In this document: positions 48,788 through 61,353 of the stretch, in pieces
How positions within the stretch are numbered: the stretch's first letter is position 1
Layout of the letters: the number at the start of each line of letters is the position of its first letter
Assembly (NCBI GenBank): GCA_950295325.1
Contig: OX485803.1
Coordinates: forward strand, 40,813,554 to 40,877,553
DNA from: Polytrichum commune
Taxonomy: Eukaryota; Streptophyta; Polytrichopsida; Polytrichales; Polytrichaceae
Reading direction: 5' to 3'
DNA: 64,000 nucleotides
The notes under the pieces: model-generated
The model's input: only the letters and a program-made list of their open reading frames with translations
The model's database searches: none
What the model was told of the DNA's origin: nothing
Program-made: the position numbers and the translations under genes

Positions 48788-51700
48788 ATGGATGCTTCGT
48801 TACAAGGCGTGCCGGGGTTTGGAGCAGACACGTGCACGGGAGCAGGAGATTGCGGTGGGGATTATGCTGGAGATTTGGGAGGAGATTATGGTATAGGTGC
48901 AGGTACAGGGATTATGGCGGGAGGTAAAGGACGGGGTCGAGGGGATGTCAAGCCACGGCACGAGGGCGACTGGCCGTATCCAAGTCCAAGGTGTGTGATA
49001 GCAGTAGGCTTCTTCACCATACTAGGCGCATTCTTGTAGTTATGGATATCAATCACAGGAGCACTTCTGCATTCTGGCATGGTGAAGCTGTACTGATTTC
49101 TAAGGAGAGTTATTCGAACTTTGTAGGATTTCATGTGCTAGTATAATCTCCAATAAGAAGTGGAGGGGCAGGTGCGTATGTCAAACTCGCAAAGAGCATG
49201 ACCTGCCCCTCACAAATTTACAAGTCAAATAGTTCACACAGATCTACAACACTGTGTGCATCTGATTGTGGACCATTATGTGTTACACCAGCTCACTTGA
49301 ACTACTTAATTGCAAATCTGAAGCCAATCACAAGCCAAACAAGCATGCTAACAAATGCAGTGTATACAAAGACAACCCTAATTTAGTAACGGTATTAGGG
49401 TAACAATCTGGACACATACCTATTGCAGAATTGACTTTAACTGCAGGACTTACTTGACTTACCTGTTTGTCAATAAGGAATCATAATAACAACCTAGGGC
49501 TATTCGCAGGTTACACCTCACATTAGAAGCCCCTGAGGATGTTAATGCTCTTGTGCTCCCTGATGCGCGGGCAGAGGAGAGAGAGAATTCTTGCAAACAA
49601 GCTTTACCTGTCACTTATCAAACACAAAGACTTTGTCTAATTCATTGGACACTGGAATCAGCTTCAAAGACCCCAAATTAGTCTAGATGGAGTCATTTGA
49701 GATGAGTCAGCCACAAACCTATATGGGCCAAGTTTTTATGGTGGATGAGTGAGAGCAAGCTTGGATGTCAGAATTTTTTCTCGCTTCGGCCTGTGGCCTG
49801 GACATACCTTGTGGCTCAGGTAGATCATGTGAGCTGGTGAAATACAAATGCACAAAGTGTTGTATATCTATGTGAACTATGTGACTTGTAAAATCACCAT
49901 TATATTTCAGCATGTTGCGTTATTCTGGGTTTGATTCAACAACTTACCTGATTTGCCAAGCCATTGTCCACTCATTGCAGGTCTGCAGTAAAGAAAGCGG
50001 ATACTATGTTTTCACCACGTACACTTGTTGATACTCGAGTTCCTGATATTTATCCATCGGTAAAGCCTGGTGAAAGATTACGATTCTTCCCATTGCGTAG
50101 CCAAAAAGATAAGGTAGTGTGTACTGGTGATTGCTTTGCCTATGTTCAAGTTTGATAGAACTTTCTGGTGGAGACTTGCCATCTATGGTAGTGCTTCTGC
50201 TTATGATGCTGAGTTTTGACCCCAGGATGTTGCATCAGTTACTCAAAATGAGGCCAACCATACCCAAGTTCCTGCGAAGGGACGTCCGGATGCCATCTCC
50301 TTGTTTGCACGGTAAGTCAACTGTAGTATCCTCTGGCTCTAAGGATTCCTATTATCATGAATTGTGCAGCATTTTGTGCTCAACTCCTCAATTGACAGGT
50401 ACATGCATTAATTGTCTTGATTTTTTAATTATCATGTTACTTCCCTCTGGATGTATGGTCTTAAAAAGTGGTATCTGTGGTCCTTGGATTACTGCTCCAG
50501 ATATAAGAACAATCCTGTTTCTTCGAATTCAGTGAAGGCTGATGTGCAGTTTCCAGGAGGCCAGGAAGATATTGTTACAAAGATGGAAGAGAAGCCTAGA
50601 GGGTTGCATTCTTGTTCTTTTCGAGATGTCAGAGATCTTTCTGATTCTCAAGCCTTGCTCAAGTCCGAATCGAGCATTGATATGGTGACAATTCTGACTC
50701 CTTGAATTCTAGTTTTAAAGTGTTTGGGTTGTGCTTTGATCAAGTCTGCATATAGGTGAACTACCTAATTATGGTCCCGTCACATGTTTTCTTTTTCTTT
50801 TGAGCCTTTGTTTAGTGAATCTGAAACATTTGGTGGAATCCTTGCCTTACTGTAGACAGTTAAGTGTTCTACGATTCAGAGATTGAGTGAATAATATGCT
50901 GAAATTTCCAGCTCTGCATAATTGCCAATATTTAGCTCAGTAGTCTTCTCCTGTCTTTTGTCCTCTAACATAAGTGACTTTGCTTCAGATGGAGGCCTTG
51001 AAAAAGTTTGCACCCCGTAAGGCCTTAGGTCCTTTTGATCCTAATATGGGCCTTCCTTTGCCCACAAATGGTTACAACTCTGCGAAGCAAGTTGTTCAGG
51101 CTTCAGAAAATGGCATAATCCTGGCATCTAACGTGTATAATAGGACCTCTCCTCCGTCAACCTCCATTCAATTGGAAGCCTCACAGGCCTGGGTACCAAT
51201 GGAGGGAAGTGTTGCACCTCTTGATCTTAGCCTGAAAATGCTGGCACGCTTTAATTCCCAAGATTCACTTCACTGGTGAGTTAGTCTTGTATATTGTCTT
51301 GTTTCTTCTTAGATGACTTAGTCTTCCCTGCCTGCATGTACTCACAGCTTGTAAGTCAGAATGTCTACATCAAATCTTCTAACATAGGCAAACTTAAGTT
51401 CTGTAATTCCTTCAGTAATTGAACATAACCCCCAAACAAATTTGCTCCTGTAATTTGCCATCTTCTTACACTTGCTTGTTATTGGCTTCATTTGTGTCAT
51501 TTTACTTCTATGGCTTAGCTAGACCTTTGGAGTTCTTACCTTCACAAATCACTGCAGGTGTCACAGATTGAGCTCAAATACTCAATGTGAGGGTGTGCGG
51601 CAATTCACAGAATCAACTGCAGCGGTAATGAAAGAGTCAAATAGGGTAGATCCTTTAGTGGGATGTGGGGATAGTGAAAAGCGTGGTGCTATGTTCTGGC

Positions 51701-54700
51701 AATCACTACATTCATGGGTTCATCCACAAGCTACTTTGCCTCCTACAATGTTGACTGCAATCTCTACAGCTGCAGCCCGGGGAGGTGAAGCAGGTGCATT
51801 TTTATCCCCTAAACTTATCAACTATGTAGAGCTGGTACTAAACATAGATCTTGATTGTCTCTGATGAGCTCACAGCCAACTGTATATTTCACAAAGAGAG
51901 TCACCTGTAAACAAGAAATGTTGTCCTCCATGTATTGATTTGTTGTTACTAACTATTGTATTGACCCTTTGCACCTATCTTGAGTTTCACAGAGAGTGCG
52001 TTCCTGTCTAAGCGGTGTCGAGCTTGGGAGGATGCATTTCGGTCTTTGTATTATACCTTTTGCTCTCGAAACTGTTCTCTATTCTACTGTAAGTATCTCG
52101 AGCTTGGCATAGTATTGAAAATCTGGAGTTTGAGGATTTCACAGCTCCTTGATGTTGTATTGCTGGTGCTTGCAGCTCATAATGAAGACAATCTTTAATC
52201 TTTTTTCAGTAGGCTCTTATTGACATGAATGTAGCAATTCTGACATGAGCAGCTTATACTCCAAAGACTTCTTGACAAATTGAGCTATATCAAATATCAA
52301 ACCAGACATTAGTTTTAATTCTTCAGATTCTTCAGCTTTACTTGTCACTATGTATGCAAATATAGATGTGGCCAACCGATGTCTAAACCATCTCTGCAGT
52401 TTGTGCGCAGCAATTTGTTGCCATGTTTGTGGGCGGAGGTGTTGGAGGGAGGAGTCAGGATGCTTGCACTGCCTACATGACTCGATCTACACGAGGAGTG
52501 CGACACCTTCTTGGAGAACAAGTAAGACTCACTCTTGGTTTTTTGACTGGTTTAAAATCTCCAAGATAGATTCTACCTGCAAGTCTTTAGATTAAGATGC
52601 AAATCATAGCAGCACCTAGATATCTGCACTGGTGTGACCACCTTCTCTATGTTTTAATTGCTTTGAAATCTATCATTTCATGAGCTCAGATGATTACATA
52701 GTTTTAAAATTCCCATCAGTCAGCTGAATGGATTCAATATTTAAGATAAATCTGCTGAAATAGCAACATGACATTGTTCCCACAACGAATTAGCAGACTG
52801 TTAATTATGCCTGCTTTGCTTACTGAACTACTGGCATTACCTCCTGTTGATCCCGTCTGTCTATAACTTGTGTGAGGTTGTAGCTCTCATTGATAGTGGT
52901 CGTTATTAATCAGTTTCATTGTGCAGCTCCTAAATCTTGTTAGCTTTTCAAGTCCAGTTATCATAAATTGTTCACAGCATAACTTAGAGCTCTGTAATGG
53001 AGTGGCGCAGGATATTAAGTTTTCAATGCCTTTTGGTAACAAGGAAGAGGCGACTACCACTCTTGAGGACCTTCGAGATCTTTCAGAGTTTGAGAAGTCA
53101 AACCCCGGTCAGGTAGCTGCAGGGATCATGGATGATGATGATGGTGATTTATACTTCATCTTTGCAATAAATAGTGGAAGCTCAGCATATACAGTATATT
53201 GTATCTCAGTGCACTTGAGCAAAAACCACATTGCACTTGATGCATTGACCTATCCATGCATGCAAACCTTTGTTATGATGCACTATTCAAAGGCCTCAAA
53301 GGAGATCATATAATTCTGTCCTATTGTGTCATTGCAGACAAGACTTGTGGATGAGAGAGCAGCTTCAGACAATAGCCCGCGGTCACTGTTGTGCTTTGAA
53401 GGTGCCTCCAATGTGCATCGGCTTTATGATTTCCTCCTTAATCACAGGTGACCTCTCGTAACAGATCCATGCCCTTGCATCATTGCAAATTGTTTAGGCA
53501 AATGTCTACAATACCTCAATGCACTTATCTATCACATAGGGGTCACACTTGACAGTTATACTAGACCGATACTTGTTAAGCTAATTAAATGTGATTGTTA
53601 TGTGTGCTGCAGATCTCTTCTCAACCACACAGCTGCTAATGATGTTCCTGTGCTTTATGCACCCACTGCATTCGATAATGCATCCTTAATGGTCCCTGAG
53701 GTAACAATTGTGTTGTTATGTTGCACGGGAAAAGGTCCATTTTCGAGGCACTCATCAAATTTTCTGACAGTCACTTTGAAGATGTGCCTGACTGTACATG
53801 CACATTGCCAACCTGGTTGCGAACCTCTGATGTATAGAGACCACAAGTTTTAGCCGAATCATGTGAGACTTAAACAGCTCAAATTCTACATATATCTTAC
53901 CAAGGGTTTCTGCTGTATAGGTAACCTGCAAGCAAATGCAACGAACAGAAGGAACCACCAAGCCAGTTCTACAAGAATGTGGGGCCAAAAACCCTAGTAT
54001 ATCAAAATCTGCAGAGGCACCAAGGGATATGACTTATACAATGGAGATCAGAGGATCCATCCTTCCACCATGGGTCATCACTCGACTGTGTTCAGTACTT
54101 CAGAAGACCCAACAACCTGGTTTCACTGTGCGGTAAGAGCATGTTCCTCTGTTTTCAAAATAAAACAATCTACATCACTTTTTTCCTTGTTGGTTTGTCC
54201 TTGCAGCTGCCCTGGAAAGTTCAAACTTTCTTTGCTCAACTCTCTTCTTCTGTGCAGATTTCAAACGGAGCCGCTCAGTGAGGGCCTCAACATAGCCCAA
54301 GAAGCGGCCCAGACTGACCAATCTAAGGTGACCAATTTCAAGAGATTTTTCTCCGAGTTAAATGGCACCACAACCAATAGTCTTGCTTTAAACCCTATTC
54401 AAGAGCCTAAAGCATCCTCCAGTGCTCCCACTTCAGAATTTTCTCAACCGTCAAGGTTGGGAAGTGCTGTAGTGAAGGAACTCAAGTGTGAGGGAGGTAC
54501 GTACATGGCAGTAATGTCACCCCTCCAATTAAGCACTTCTTACTGACTCTTCACTGCTCTATCTACTGCACCCCTAGTGCACCCATTTTGTAATCATAGC
54601 TCTGCTGCGAATTTAGAGGCGGCCAAATGCACCGTCACAGATCTTTTATATCTTTATTGTCTCCTTCAGGTACGGAGTTTCATTCAAGGGTACCAGGCAG

Positions 54701-54722
54701 CTCCGTGCCTGCTCCCTCGTAG
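48788..54722 (+). CDS. DONSON-like replication protein, 14 exons
   Basis: Exons as I read them: 48788-48990, 49981-50113, 50226-50311, 50370-50398, 50533-50684, 50989-51275, 51558-51784, 51993-52088, 52400-52521, 53011-53112, 53338-53447, 53613-53700, 53921-54132, 54258-54496; a short last exon 54670-54722 makes the count 15 if it is used, giving about 712 residues. The start is the first ATG after an in-frame TAA (48779). The N-terminus is Gly-rich (GGDYAGDLGGDYG). Family blocks follow: DTRVPDIYPS near the N-terminus, APLDLSLKMLARFNS, WEDAFRSLYYTF, CAQQFVAMFVGG with TRSTRGVRHLLGE, LLCFEGASNVHRLYDFLLNHR, and YTMEIRGSILPPWVITRLC. DONSON proteins act in the nucleus in replication origin firing (CMG helicase assembly) and fork stability in animals. 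The plant role is inferred. The last exon is the least certain. Confidence 0.85.
50370..50398 (+). other. Predicted 29-bp micro-exon of the DONSON gene
   Basis: Bounded by ATTGTGCAG and GTACATGC. It adds ILCSTPQLT between exon 50226-50311 (phase 2) and exon 50533-50684 (phase 1). Without it the two flanking exons cannot be joined in frame at their AG/GT sites. With it the frame stays open. Confidence 0.65.
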
Positions 54723-55568
54723 GGAAGATTCATGTCAATTGCTGAATGAATCGTATTTATGTCACCGAAATTGTAAAGTAGCATTCGTGCATAAAAATCT
54801 TGTACATCCTACAATCTCAGGGTACAGAAATTGCTGTGACCCAATCTCCTGGAGTGGTTTCAGTGACCCTTTGCAGTGTATAATGATGGCTACTACGGTA
54901 GTTGCATACATGATGTTGTCATTTACTTCTAGACGGACAGGAAAGACAACCATTTACATCTGTCTGATAGTTAACCAAAATGGTGCTTTGAACTCCACAT
55001 GATTGGATCTTGCTTAAGAAATAAGTATTCATGCAGTAGGCCTTTCAATTTGTAGCTATTGAAAGTGTTTCACGTTTAACATGAAGTTATCGAATCGAGC
55101 TTTACAAGCTTGAGTAAAAAATTTCATGAATGAGTTATGCTAAGATATATTTGTACAGGTTGATTACTTCAAGATACTATTCCTAAGTGAACTTGTTTGA
55201 AAAAGCGTGAGAAGGTGACTACATTGCCAGTGTGATAGGAGGTGCCGATGGGATAGAAAGGCCAAATGACATGCATTTGCGATTTTCTGTTTTCTTGGTC
55301 TGTTCGTGATGTTTACTAGGGTTTAGGGTTTAGGGTTTAGGGTGTTCCTTTGTCTGAGTAACCTATGGTGATTTTGCAACATTGCCATGCCATGGTAATA
55401 TTATGATTCCCCAGAGCTGTGACCATGTAAATTATTTGTACTGTGGGAAATAGAATTGAAAAGAATACAATTGCTGTGCGAGATAGAAACCCACTTTTGT
55501 AATTGATGTGCCCTTGAGCTTTTTGTAGAGTCAAAGAGGACCATATTGCAGCGTCCTTGGAGATTTTT
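54723..55568. other. 3' region of DONSON gene and adjoining spacer
   Basis: Presumed 3' untranslated sequence, then non-coding DNA. It includes an interstitial telomere-like run. No other gene is seen. Confidence 0.45.
55316..55342 (+). repeat. Interstitial plant telomere repeat, (TTTAGGG)3
   Basis: AGGGTTTAGGGTTTAGGG, more than three units of the plant telomere heptamer. Degenerate CCCTAAA-type words also occur in transporter intron 18 (about 45340-45358 and 45535-45565) and at 58300-58331. Confidence 0.85.
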
Positions 55569-55883
55569 GGGCCAGTTCACACACAGGTCCCAAGTCCCAT
55601 GAGGACGATCCGTGCAATCTTGGCCGTTGAGAGCATGGAAGTTGAGGTCCCAAATCCTAAGTCCTAAGCATGACAAGGATGCTTAAATGGTGAGGCATGG
55701 GACTTGTGTTGAGAGTTGGGTGGAGCAAATAGCTAGACACAACTCCCAACCCAACTCTTGTGAATACTTTTGCATGAAATAATCAAGACCCGACTTCAAT
55801 GAATATGAACCCTATTTTGATGGTGCCTTGAGGGTCAAGAGTCGGGAGTTGGGACTTGGGATCTCACGTGTAAAGGAAGCCTC
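55569..55883. mobile_element. MITE-like inverted-repeat element, about 315 bp
   Basis: The left part reads GGGCCAGTTCACACACAGG then TCCCAAGTCCCA. The right part complements to CTTCCTTTACACGTGAG then ATCCCAAGTCCCAACTCCC. The ends recall family 1 (GGGCC, CACACA), but the body differs. The target duplication is unclear. Confidence 0.5.
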
Positions 55884-55889
55884 CATACA

Positions 55890-58800
55890 ACTGTAGAAGC
55901 TCTTTGAAGTTTCCACTTAAGCTTCATTCATTCGCCCACATGCCTTAGAACTCCTCATATTCTCCCACTTTCAATCTCTTTTGGGCCAATGATATGGAGG
56001 AGTACGTCTCTTGGGAGCAATTTAAGGGTGTCGGAGGCCTTGCAAGTTAAATGGGTCCTTGACTATCATCAAAGCCTAACATGGTATTTGTATTGCGAGC
56101 ACACGGTCCTATATTTTAAAGCACATGTCTTTTAGGTGTCTTGTTGTTTGTGAAGTGACTCCAAATCACATTCCATTTATATATAGGCGTTTGATTAAGA
56201 TAAGTGACCAAATTAGGCACGTCTACCTTACTGGTGCTCGAAAGCTCTGAAGGCGCTTCTTCGGCCATGCTCACCCCTGGGATGTTTTTCTTGGGTAAAG
56301 CTCTGAAAGGTAGTGACTTCCAAAGTTTTGGGCACAAGATTGTGCCATAAGATAAGTAGATGGTGTTGAAATCGGCACTTTTAAGTGTTGAGTGTAGATA
56401 CTGTTGTTATATGTTACATGATTCTCGTTAGCGATTTCAACACAATCCAAAATGAGGATTCTTATGTTTTTCAGCCAATTGGTGGTTCGTTTTTGAATCT
56501 AGAATGGTTGATTTGGTTATTTTGTGCAAATTTTTGAATCTCTTTGTAAGACATGTCATTATTGGTGTCTGTTTTAAACAACAAGTCTTGTCATATACCA
56601 CTCAAAATGTAGGCGTTCAATTGAAGACGAATGGTTGAATAAGGTGCACAACTATAACATGTTTTAACCCTTACATGGACTTGTGTGGATCTTGACATCT
56701 TGAGAATCAATCGTGAAATATGTCAATTTAGAAGGAGTCTTTGACCTTGAGAATTTTAGAAGAGATTGGGCTTAGTAGTTGTAAGGTAGAGGGTGCTAAA
56801 ACCAACTACTAAGGTATATATTGATTATGAGAATTCCCAATTTCAAATTCAGAATTGGAAACGGTAGTCTTCATAATTCACAATTGCTAAGCAATTTTCA
56901 CACAAAAGCTTGGAACTGCACATTTACTATATGTGCCTATGGGGTTCGGTAGTAAGATATGTGGCCCTATTATGGGCACTTCTAACTCCACAAACAATAT
57001 TGATTGTTGGATCAAATCAAAAAATTGTCTCGTCTAGTTGACAATTTTGATTCACACAAATTGTCATTTCAAGTTACTGAATAGGGAATTTAGATGCACA
57101 AGTTATAAGAGGTCAAGGTGGAAATTCTCCAAATTATAAGTTGTTGGACATTAAACCTCCCCCGTACAAACTTCTAGAAAGAGAGGTCTTTGCTAGGATA
57201 TGGGTCAAGGCCGGCAATGGGCAACCTTGAGGAAAACATTTGAATACTTTGGAACCTGACTAAAAAACGTTTTTGCCTTGCCCGACTTCAAAACAAAGTT
57301 GTCCTTTCATTCTTGAAGGCCGCCTTCTCCACAAAACCCATTTTGAGTGCACCTCGCCTTTACTTAGTTTGAATGTGTATGAATATTTGTGAAAGGAGCA
57401 GGCATCAACTAAACTGCTATAAAATGAACATTCTAAAATCATCGCATTATTTTAGATTTGATTTTAGAATGACAAAAGACCCTTTTAAATGGTAAGTAAG
57501 AAAAATCATCACCTCATTGGCAATGAGGATTTTTTTTAAAATTTTTAATTTCAATCTTTTCCTCATATTTCTTACTTCCAAGTTAAGTAAGTCATGGTTT
57601 CACTTTAGGAATTAAAGCCCAATCAATTTCTTGTTTACTAAGTGGAATAAACATATATATTGGACATTGGACCTTAAAGTTGAGGTGCACTAAATTATGG
57701 TTTTTTTGGACTACAAGAATGCAAGGGCAACAAGAAGTCAGATAGGTCATGCAATGTTTTTCGGTCGGGTTCATAACTTTTCCAAAGTTTTTCTTGGGGG
57801 TTGCTTGTCATGGGCCCCGGCCCTTATCCTAGCAAAGACCCTCCCCCTAAAAGTTTGAGGGGAGGTTTAATATCTAGTGTGCAGGGAGGATTTTGGGGCA
57901 TAATTGCTCAAGACCCTAGTGTCTCCAAGTCCAACTATAGCTACATGTTGTGATCTTTCAGGTTTTCTTTATTGATAAGAGGTATACTCTACAAATTCCT
58001 CCAACATGGTGGGTAATTTTCCTGAAGTCTTGAATCTCAACCCCTTTATGTCTCAAAGTCAACCGGTTCATTTGTAACTACACTAAATATACCAATTAGT
58101 GAGGGTGGTACTAATTCAAGCCACATGCACGATCTAGCCAAACCTCAAAGTTACCGAGGGCCGAAATTTTCACCAAGTAACACTCGATCCATGAATACAA
58201 GATCATTTACCATAGATTCCAAGAAAGTTACTGCTTGCTTGTGTTTAATGCGTGCCACATGCTTGTCAGTGAATAGTGCCAAGTGCCAGTACTTTCAACC
58301 CTAAACCCTAGTAAACCCTAACCCTAAACCCATACCAAATGCCAAAATGATTAATGTCTCCTAGATCTTTTTGTGGCACTAATTTCATAGCTCAAAGGAA
58401 ATTAATATCACCCTCACTAATTGGTATATTTAGTGTGGTCGTCGGTTCTCTCCACTCATTGTTAAAGTTTGCCTTACACGTTTCCACATAAGATTTCGTG
58501 GTGCCCATGGTGCGAGGAATGTCCCCCCCCCCCCCCACCTTTAAATATTTCACTTTAACCCTTTGGGAGCCCTTCACTTTCCATGCTAGGTGTGGGGCCA
58601 TGGGACGAGAGGCGACAAAGTCGAGACCAATCCAATGCAAAGAAGAAAGTGCCTTAAATTGCTAACGTGACTCGACCCTTAACCCTTGAACGTTTTCGGA
58701 GCCCAATGATTTGGGCCTCTCCATTTGTCATATGGCAATTTGAAGTTGTATAAAGTGAATATAGATTACGATACGACTTGTTGGTAGGTAGTGACAGCTT

Positions 58801-59854
58801 GTTAACTTTGTCAAGATTATTTTTCTTGACATCCACACAAAGTAACTTCCGGAGTTTAGTACAAAGATAGACTACATAATCATTATGAACATGTTAAAAA
58901 GTGTGTTAGGGTTATAAGCACCGAGGACCAAGAATTTGTTTATATGGATATGTGACAATTTGTACAAACCCTTCACTTGAAGTGTTGAATTGTTGTGTTG
59001 TGGTGCAAGACATCCAATCCATGTATAATATAAATTATCATGAAATGGAAAGTGAAAAGATGATCAGTTGTGACAATGGTGATTAGATATGCATGGTGTG
59101 TATTTGAACTGTGGGGCAAGACCCCGGTGTCCCGCACGAACTCCATCTCGAAATGTAATTATTTGTTTCTAGGCTGGCTTAATTCGCGCTTGCACAATTT
59201 GGTCGGGTATTGTGCATTTGAGGATTGGAAGAGCAAGTCCATCAGCAATCTCACGTTGCCCATTCAAATTACCACTCCTTATTGTCCGTGTCACTCTCGG
59301 AGAGAGCAGTTGATTGTTGCCTTCCTCGACTTAATCAAGCTTACATGCCTACAACCTTAAAGTTTATGCAAGAGACATGATCCTGTGGGACCCTAGGGTC
59401 CCGCCACACAATTCATTTAAATGGTCTAGGTTATTCATACAAGTTCAAATCATCCTGACACTTCATTCTACATATACGTATGTTCCATCCGGAACAAGCC
59501 GATTCAACATAGGGTCAATGTTGACACTTTTAAATAAAAACTTCTAGAAAGATGATCAAAACCCATCTTGCATGACAATGTGAGGCCCTATGTGACCTTT
59601 ACTAGGGTTAGCTCGAGGTGGCCTATTGGCGACCCTACCTTCTCTCTCGGCATTTAACGTTGGCCCGGTTGGATGTGTTTCGTGGCCTCCAAGGCTCAAC
59701 AAAGAAATTTATGAATGAGGGTGAAAAGCTCATGGAAGCGTAGACTCCATCCCCATGCGAATTGCGCTTACATCACCAAATGATTCTAGAACTTTGGCCC
59801 ACATGACATCATCATCACACGTGTGCGGAAAAATGTGCCTTACTTTCCCCCTAT
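55890..59854. other. Gene-free block with repeat families R1 and R2
   Basis: R2-like sequence covers about 56160-56240 and 56500-57160 (resembling 20.8-21.4 kb and 63.05-63.37 kb). R1 covers 57880-58110 and has CCCTAAACCC words after it. C14 lies at 58523-58536. A frame at 59070-59360 has no recognised domain. Confidence 0.45.
57880..58110 (+). repeat. Dispersed repeat R1 copy
   Basis: Matches 17260-17500 in order and orientation with many substitutions (TCTCCAAGTCC, CTACATGTTGTGATCTTTC, GTCTTGAATCTCAACC, ATTAGTGAGGG). Confidence 0.55.
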
Positions 59855-59860
59855 GTTTTG

Positions 59861-60284
59861 GTTGGCTCATTTTGTGTTTGTGTTGGGGTCACACGCAATG
59901 AATGGGGGGTTCCGACCTAGCTATTATAATGGAACCGGTGGAGTTTTGAGAAATGACCGGTTCAAGGCGAAGGCTTTGGGAAATTACTTCATCATTTTAA
60001 AGGGATCTATAGAATCTTTCTCAAATTAACAAGCTGCTAGTCGCAAGAGTGCTTTGCCCTAGTATTGTTCTGGTTGGCTCATTTTGTGTTTGTATTGGGG
60101 TCACACGCAATGAATGGGGAAATCCGACCTAGCTATTATAATGGAACCGGTGGAGTTTTGAGAAATGACCGGTTCAAGGCGAAAGCTTTGGGAAATTACT
60201 TGATCATTTTAGACGGATCTATAGGATCTTTCTCAAATTAACAAGCTGCTAGTCGCAAGAGTGCTTTGTCTTAATATTGTCTTG
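59861..60284. repeat. 212-bp tandem duplication
   Basis: GTTGGCTCATTTTGTGTTTG starts at 59861 and again at 60073. The copies are almost identical through CAAGAGTGCTTTG. Both contain R1-like words (GACCGGTTCAAGG, GGGATCTATAG or CGGATCTATAG), so part of an old dispersed repeat was recently duplicated. Confidence 0.9.
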
Positions 60285-60289
60285 CACAC

Positions 60290-61350
60290 GTGGTCAGTGT
60301 TGGTTGTTGGTTGTCTAACCAAGACCAAATTTTTGGCTCGTTTTGGGGATCACTTCACATCAACAAACACTTGTAGCTAAACTCCACTTGGAGAGTGAGT
60401 TATTGACACTATGTGGCCAGTTTGGGTTGGTTCCCAACCTTTGGCCCATTTCAGAGACTCCCCTCGGTCTCTTCCCACAGCGCAGAGCCAATTTTAAAAA
60501 ATAAAAATAAAATTGAACGATGTCAACATGTAACCGGTTGGGCTTGAAAATACTAGGACACTTAAATAGGTGCTTAGAGAATTCGTGTGTAAACGACATG
60601 TGGCACTTAACCCCTAATGGCATAAACATCTCGAAGCGGGACTCTCAATCTCAAATGATCGGATCTTGTTCTTTAATCGTTATATTTAGCATGTGAGGTA
60701 TCGATCCACAATGCGCATGCCATTTGTATGTTGGAGAGAAGGATCTTATGGGAGGTTTTCTTTAGAGATGTCACGACATTCATAACTGCTTCTATATGAC
60801 AAAGGCATGAGAAAGTGAAGACCATAGGCCTTTCTTTCTAGTGTAGTAAGGGACAACCAATTCATCATGACATGATAGGTGTTTATTATATGGGAGCTCT
60901 CCACGTCATGGACATATTAACAAAAGCATTGCAATCTCCTTCAAAACTATCACGTCTACCACTTACACATTCTTACCCATGTTATTTAATTCATGTTTGT
61001 GGGAAACATCCATATGCATGTATCCATTGTCTATTGTCCCCATATATCCATCTATATATATATATATAGGGAGAGAGAGAGAGATGACATCTTCAACCAA
61101 CATAACATTAGTCAACTTTTCCTTGAAGCTCTATGGGTTTTGGAATCAATTGAGCCTCGCACCAAAAACACTCAATGGAGAAGTCCACTTGTTACATGTG
61201 GCTTTTGGACCAACCTCTTAATTTGTGAAAACCAAACCTTGTATGGCCCGTTGCATAATGTAATGAACATTGGATACCAAAAATGCAAATCTATAACCAA
61301 TGCCTTGGTTTGTGGCCCAAAAGTGCCTTCCCCACAATAGGCCCAAGCCT
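60290..61350. other. Intergenic DNA, no gene recognised
   Basis: R1-like words at 60510-60560, and a TATATA tract joined to a GA run at about 61052-61083. Overlapping short frames near 60979-61340 have no domain. Confidence 0.4.
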
Positions 61351-61353
61351 TAA

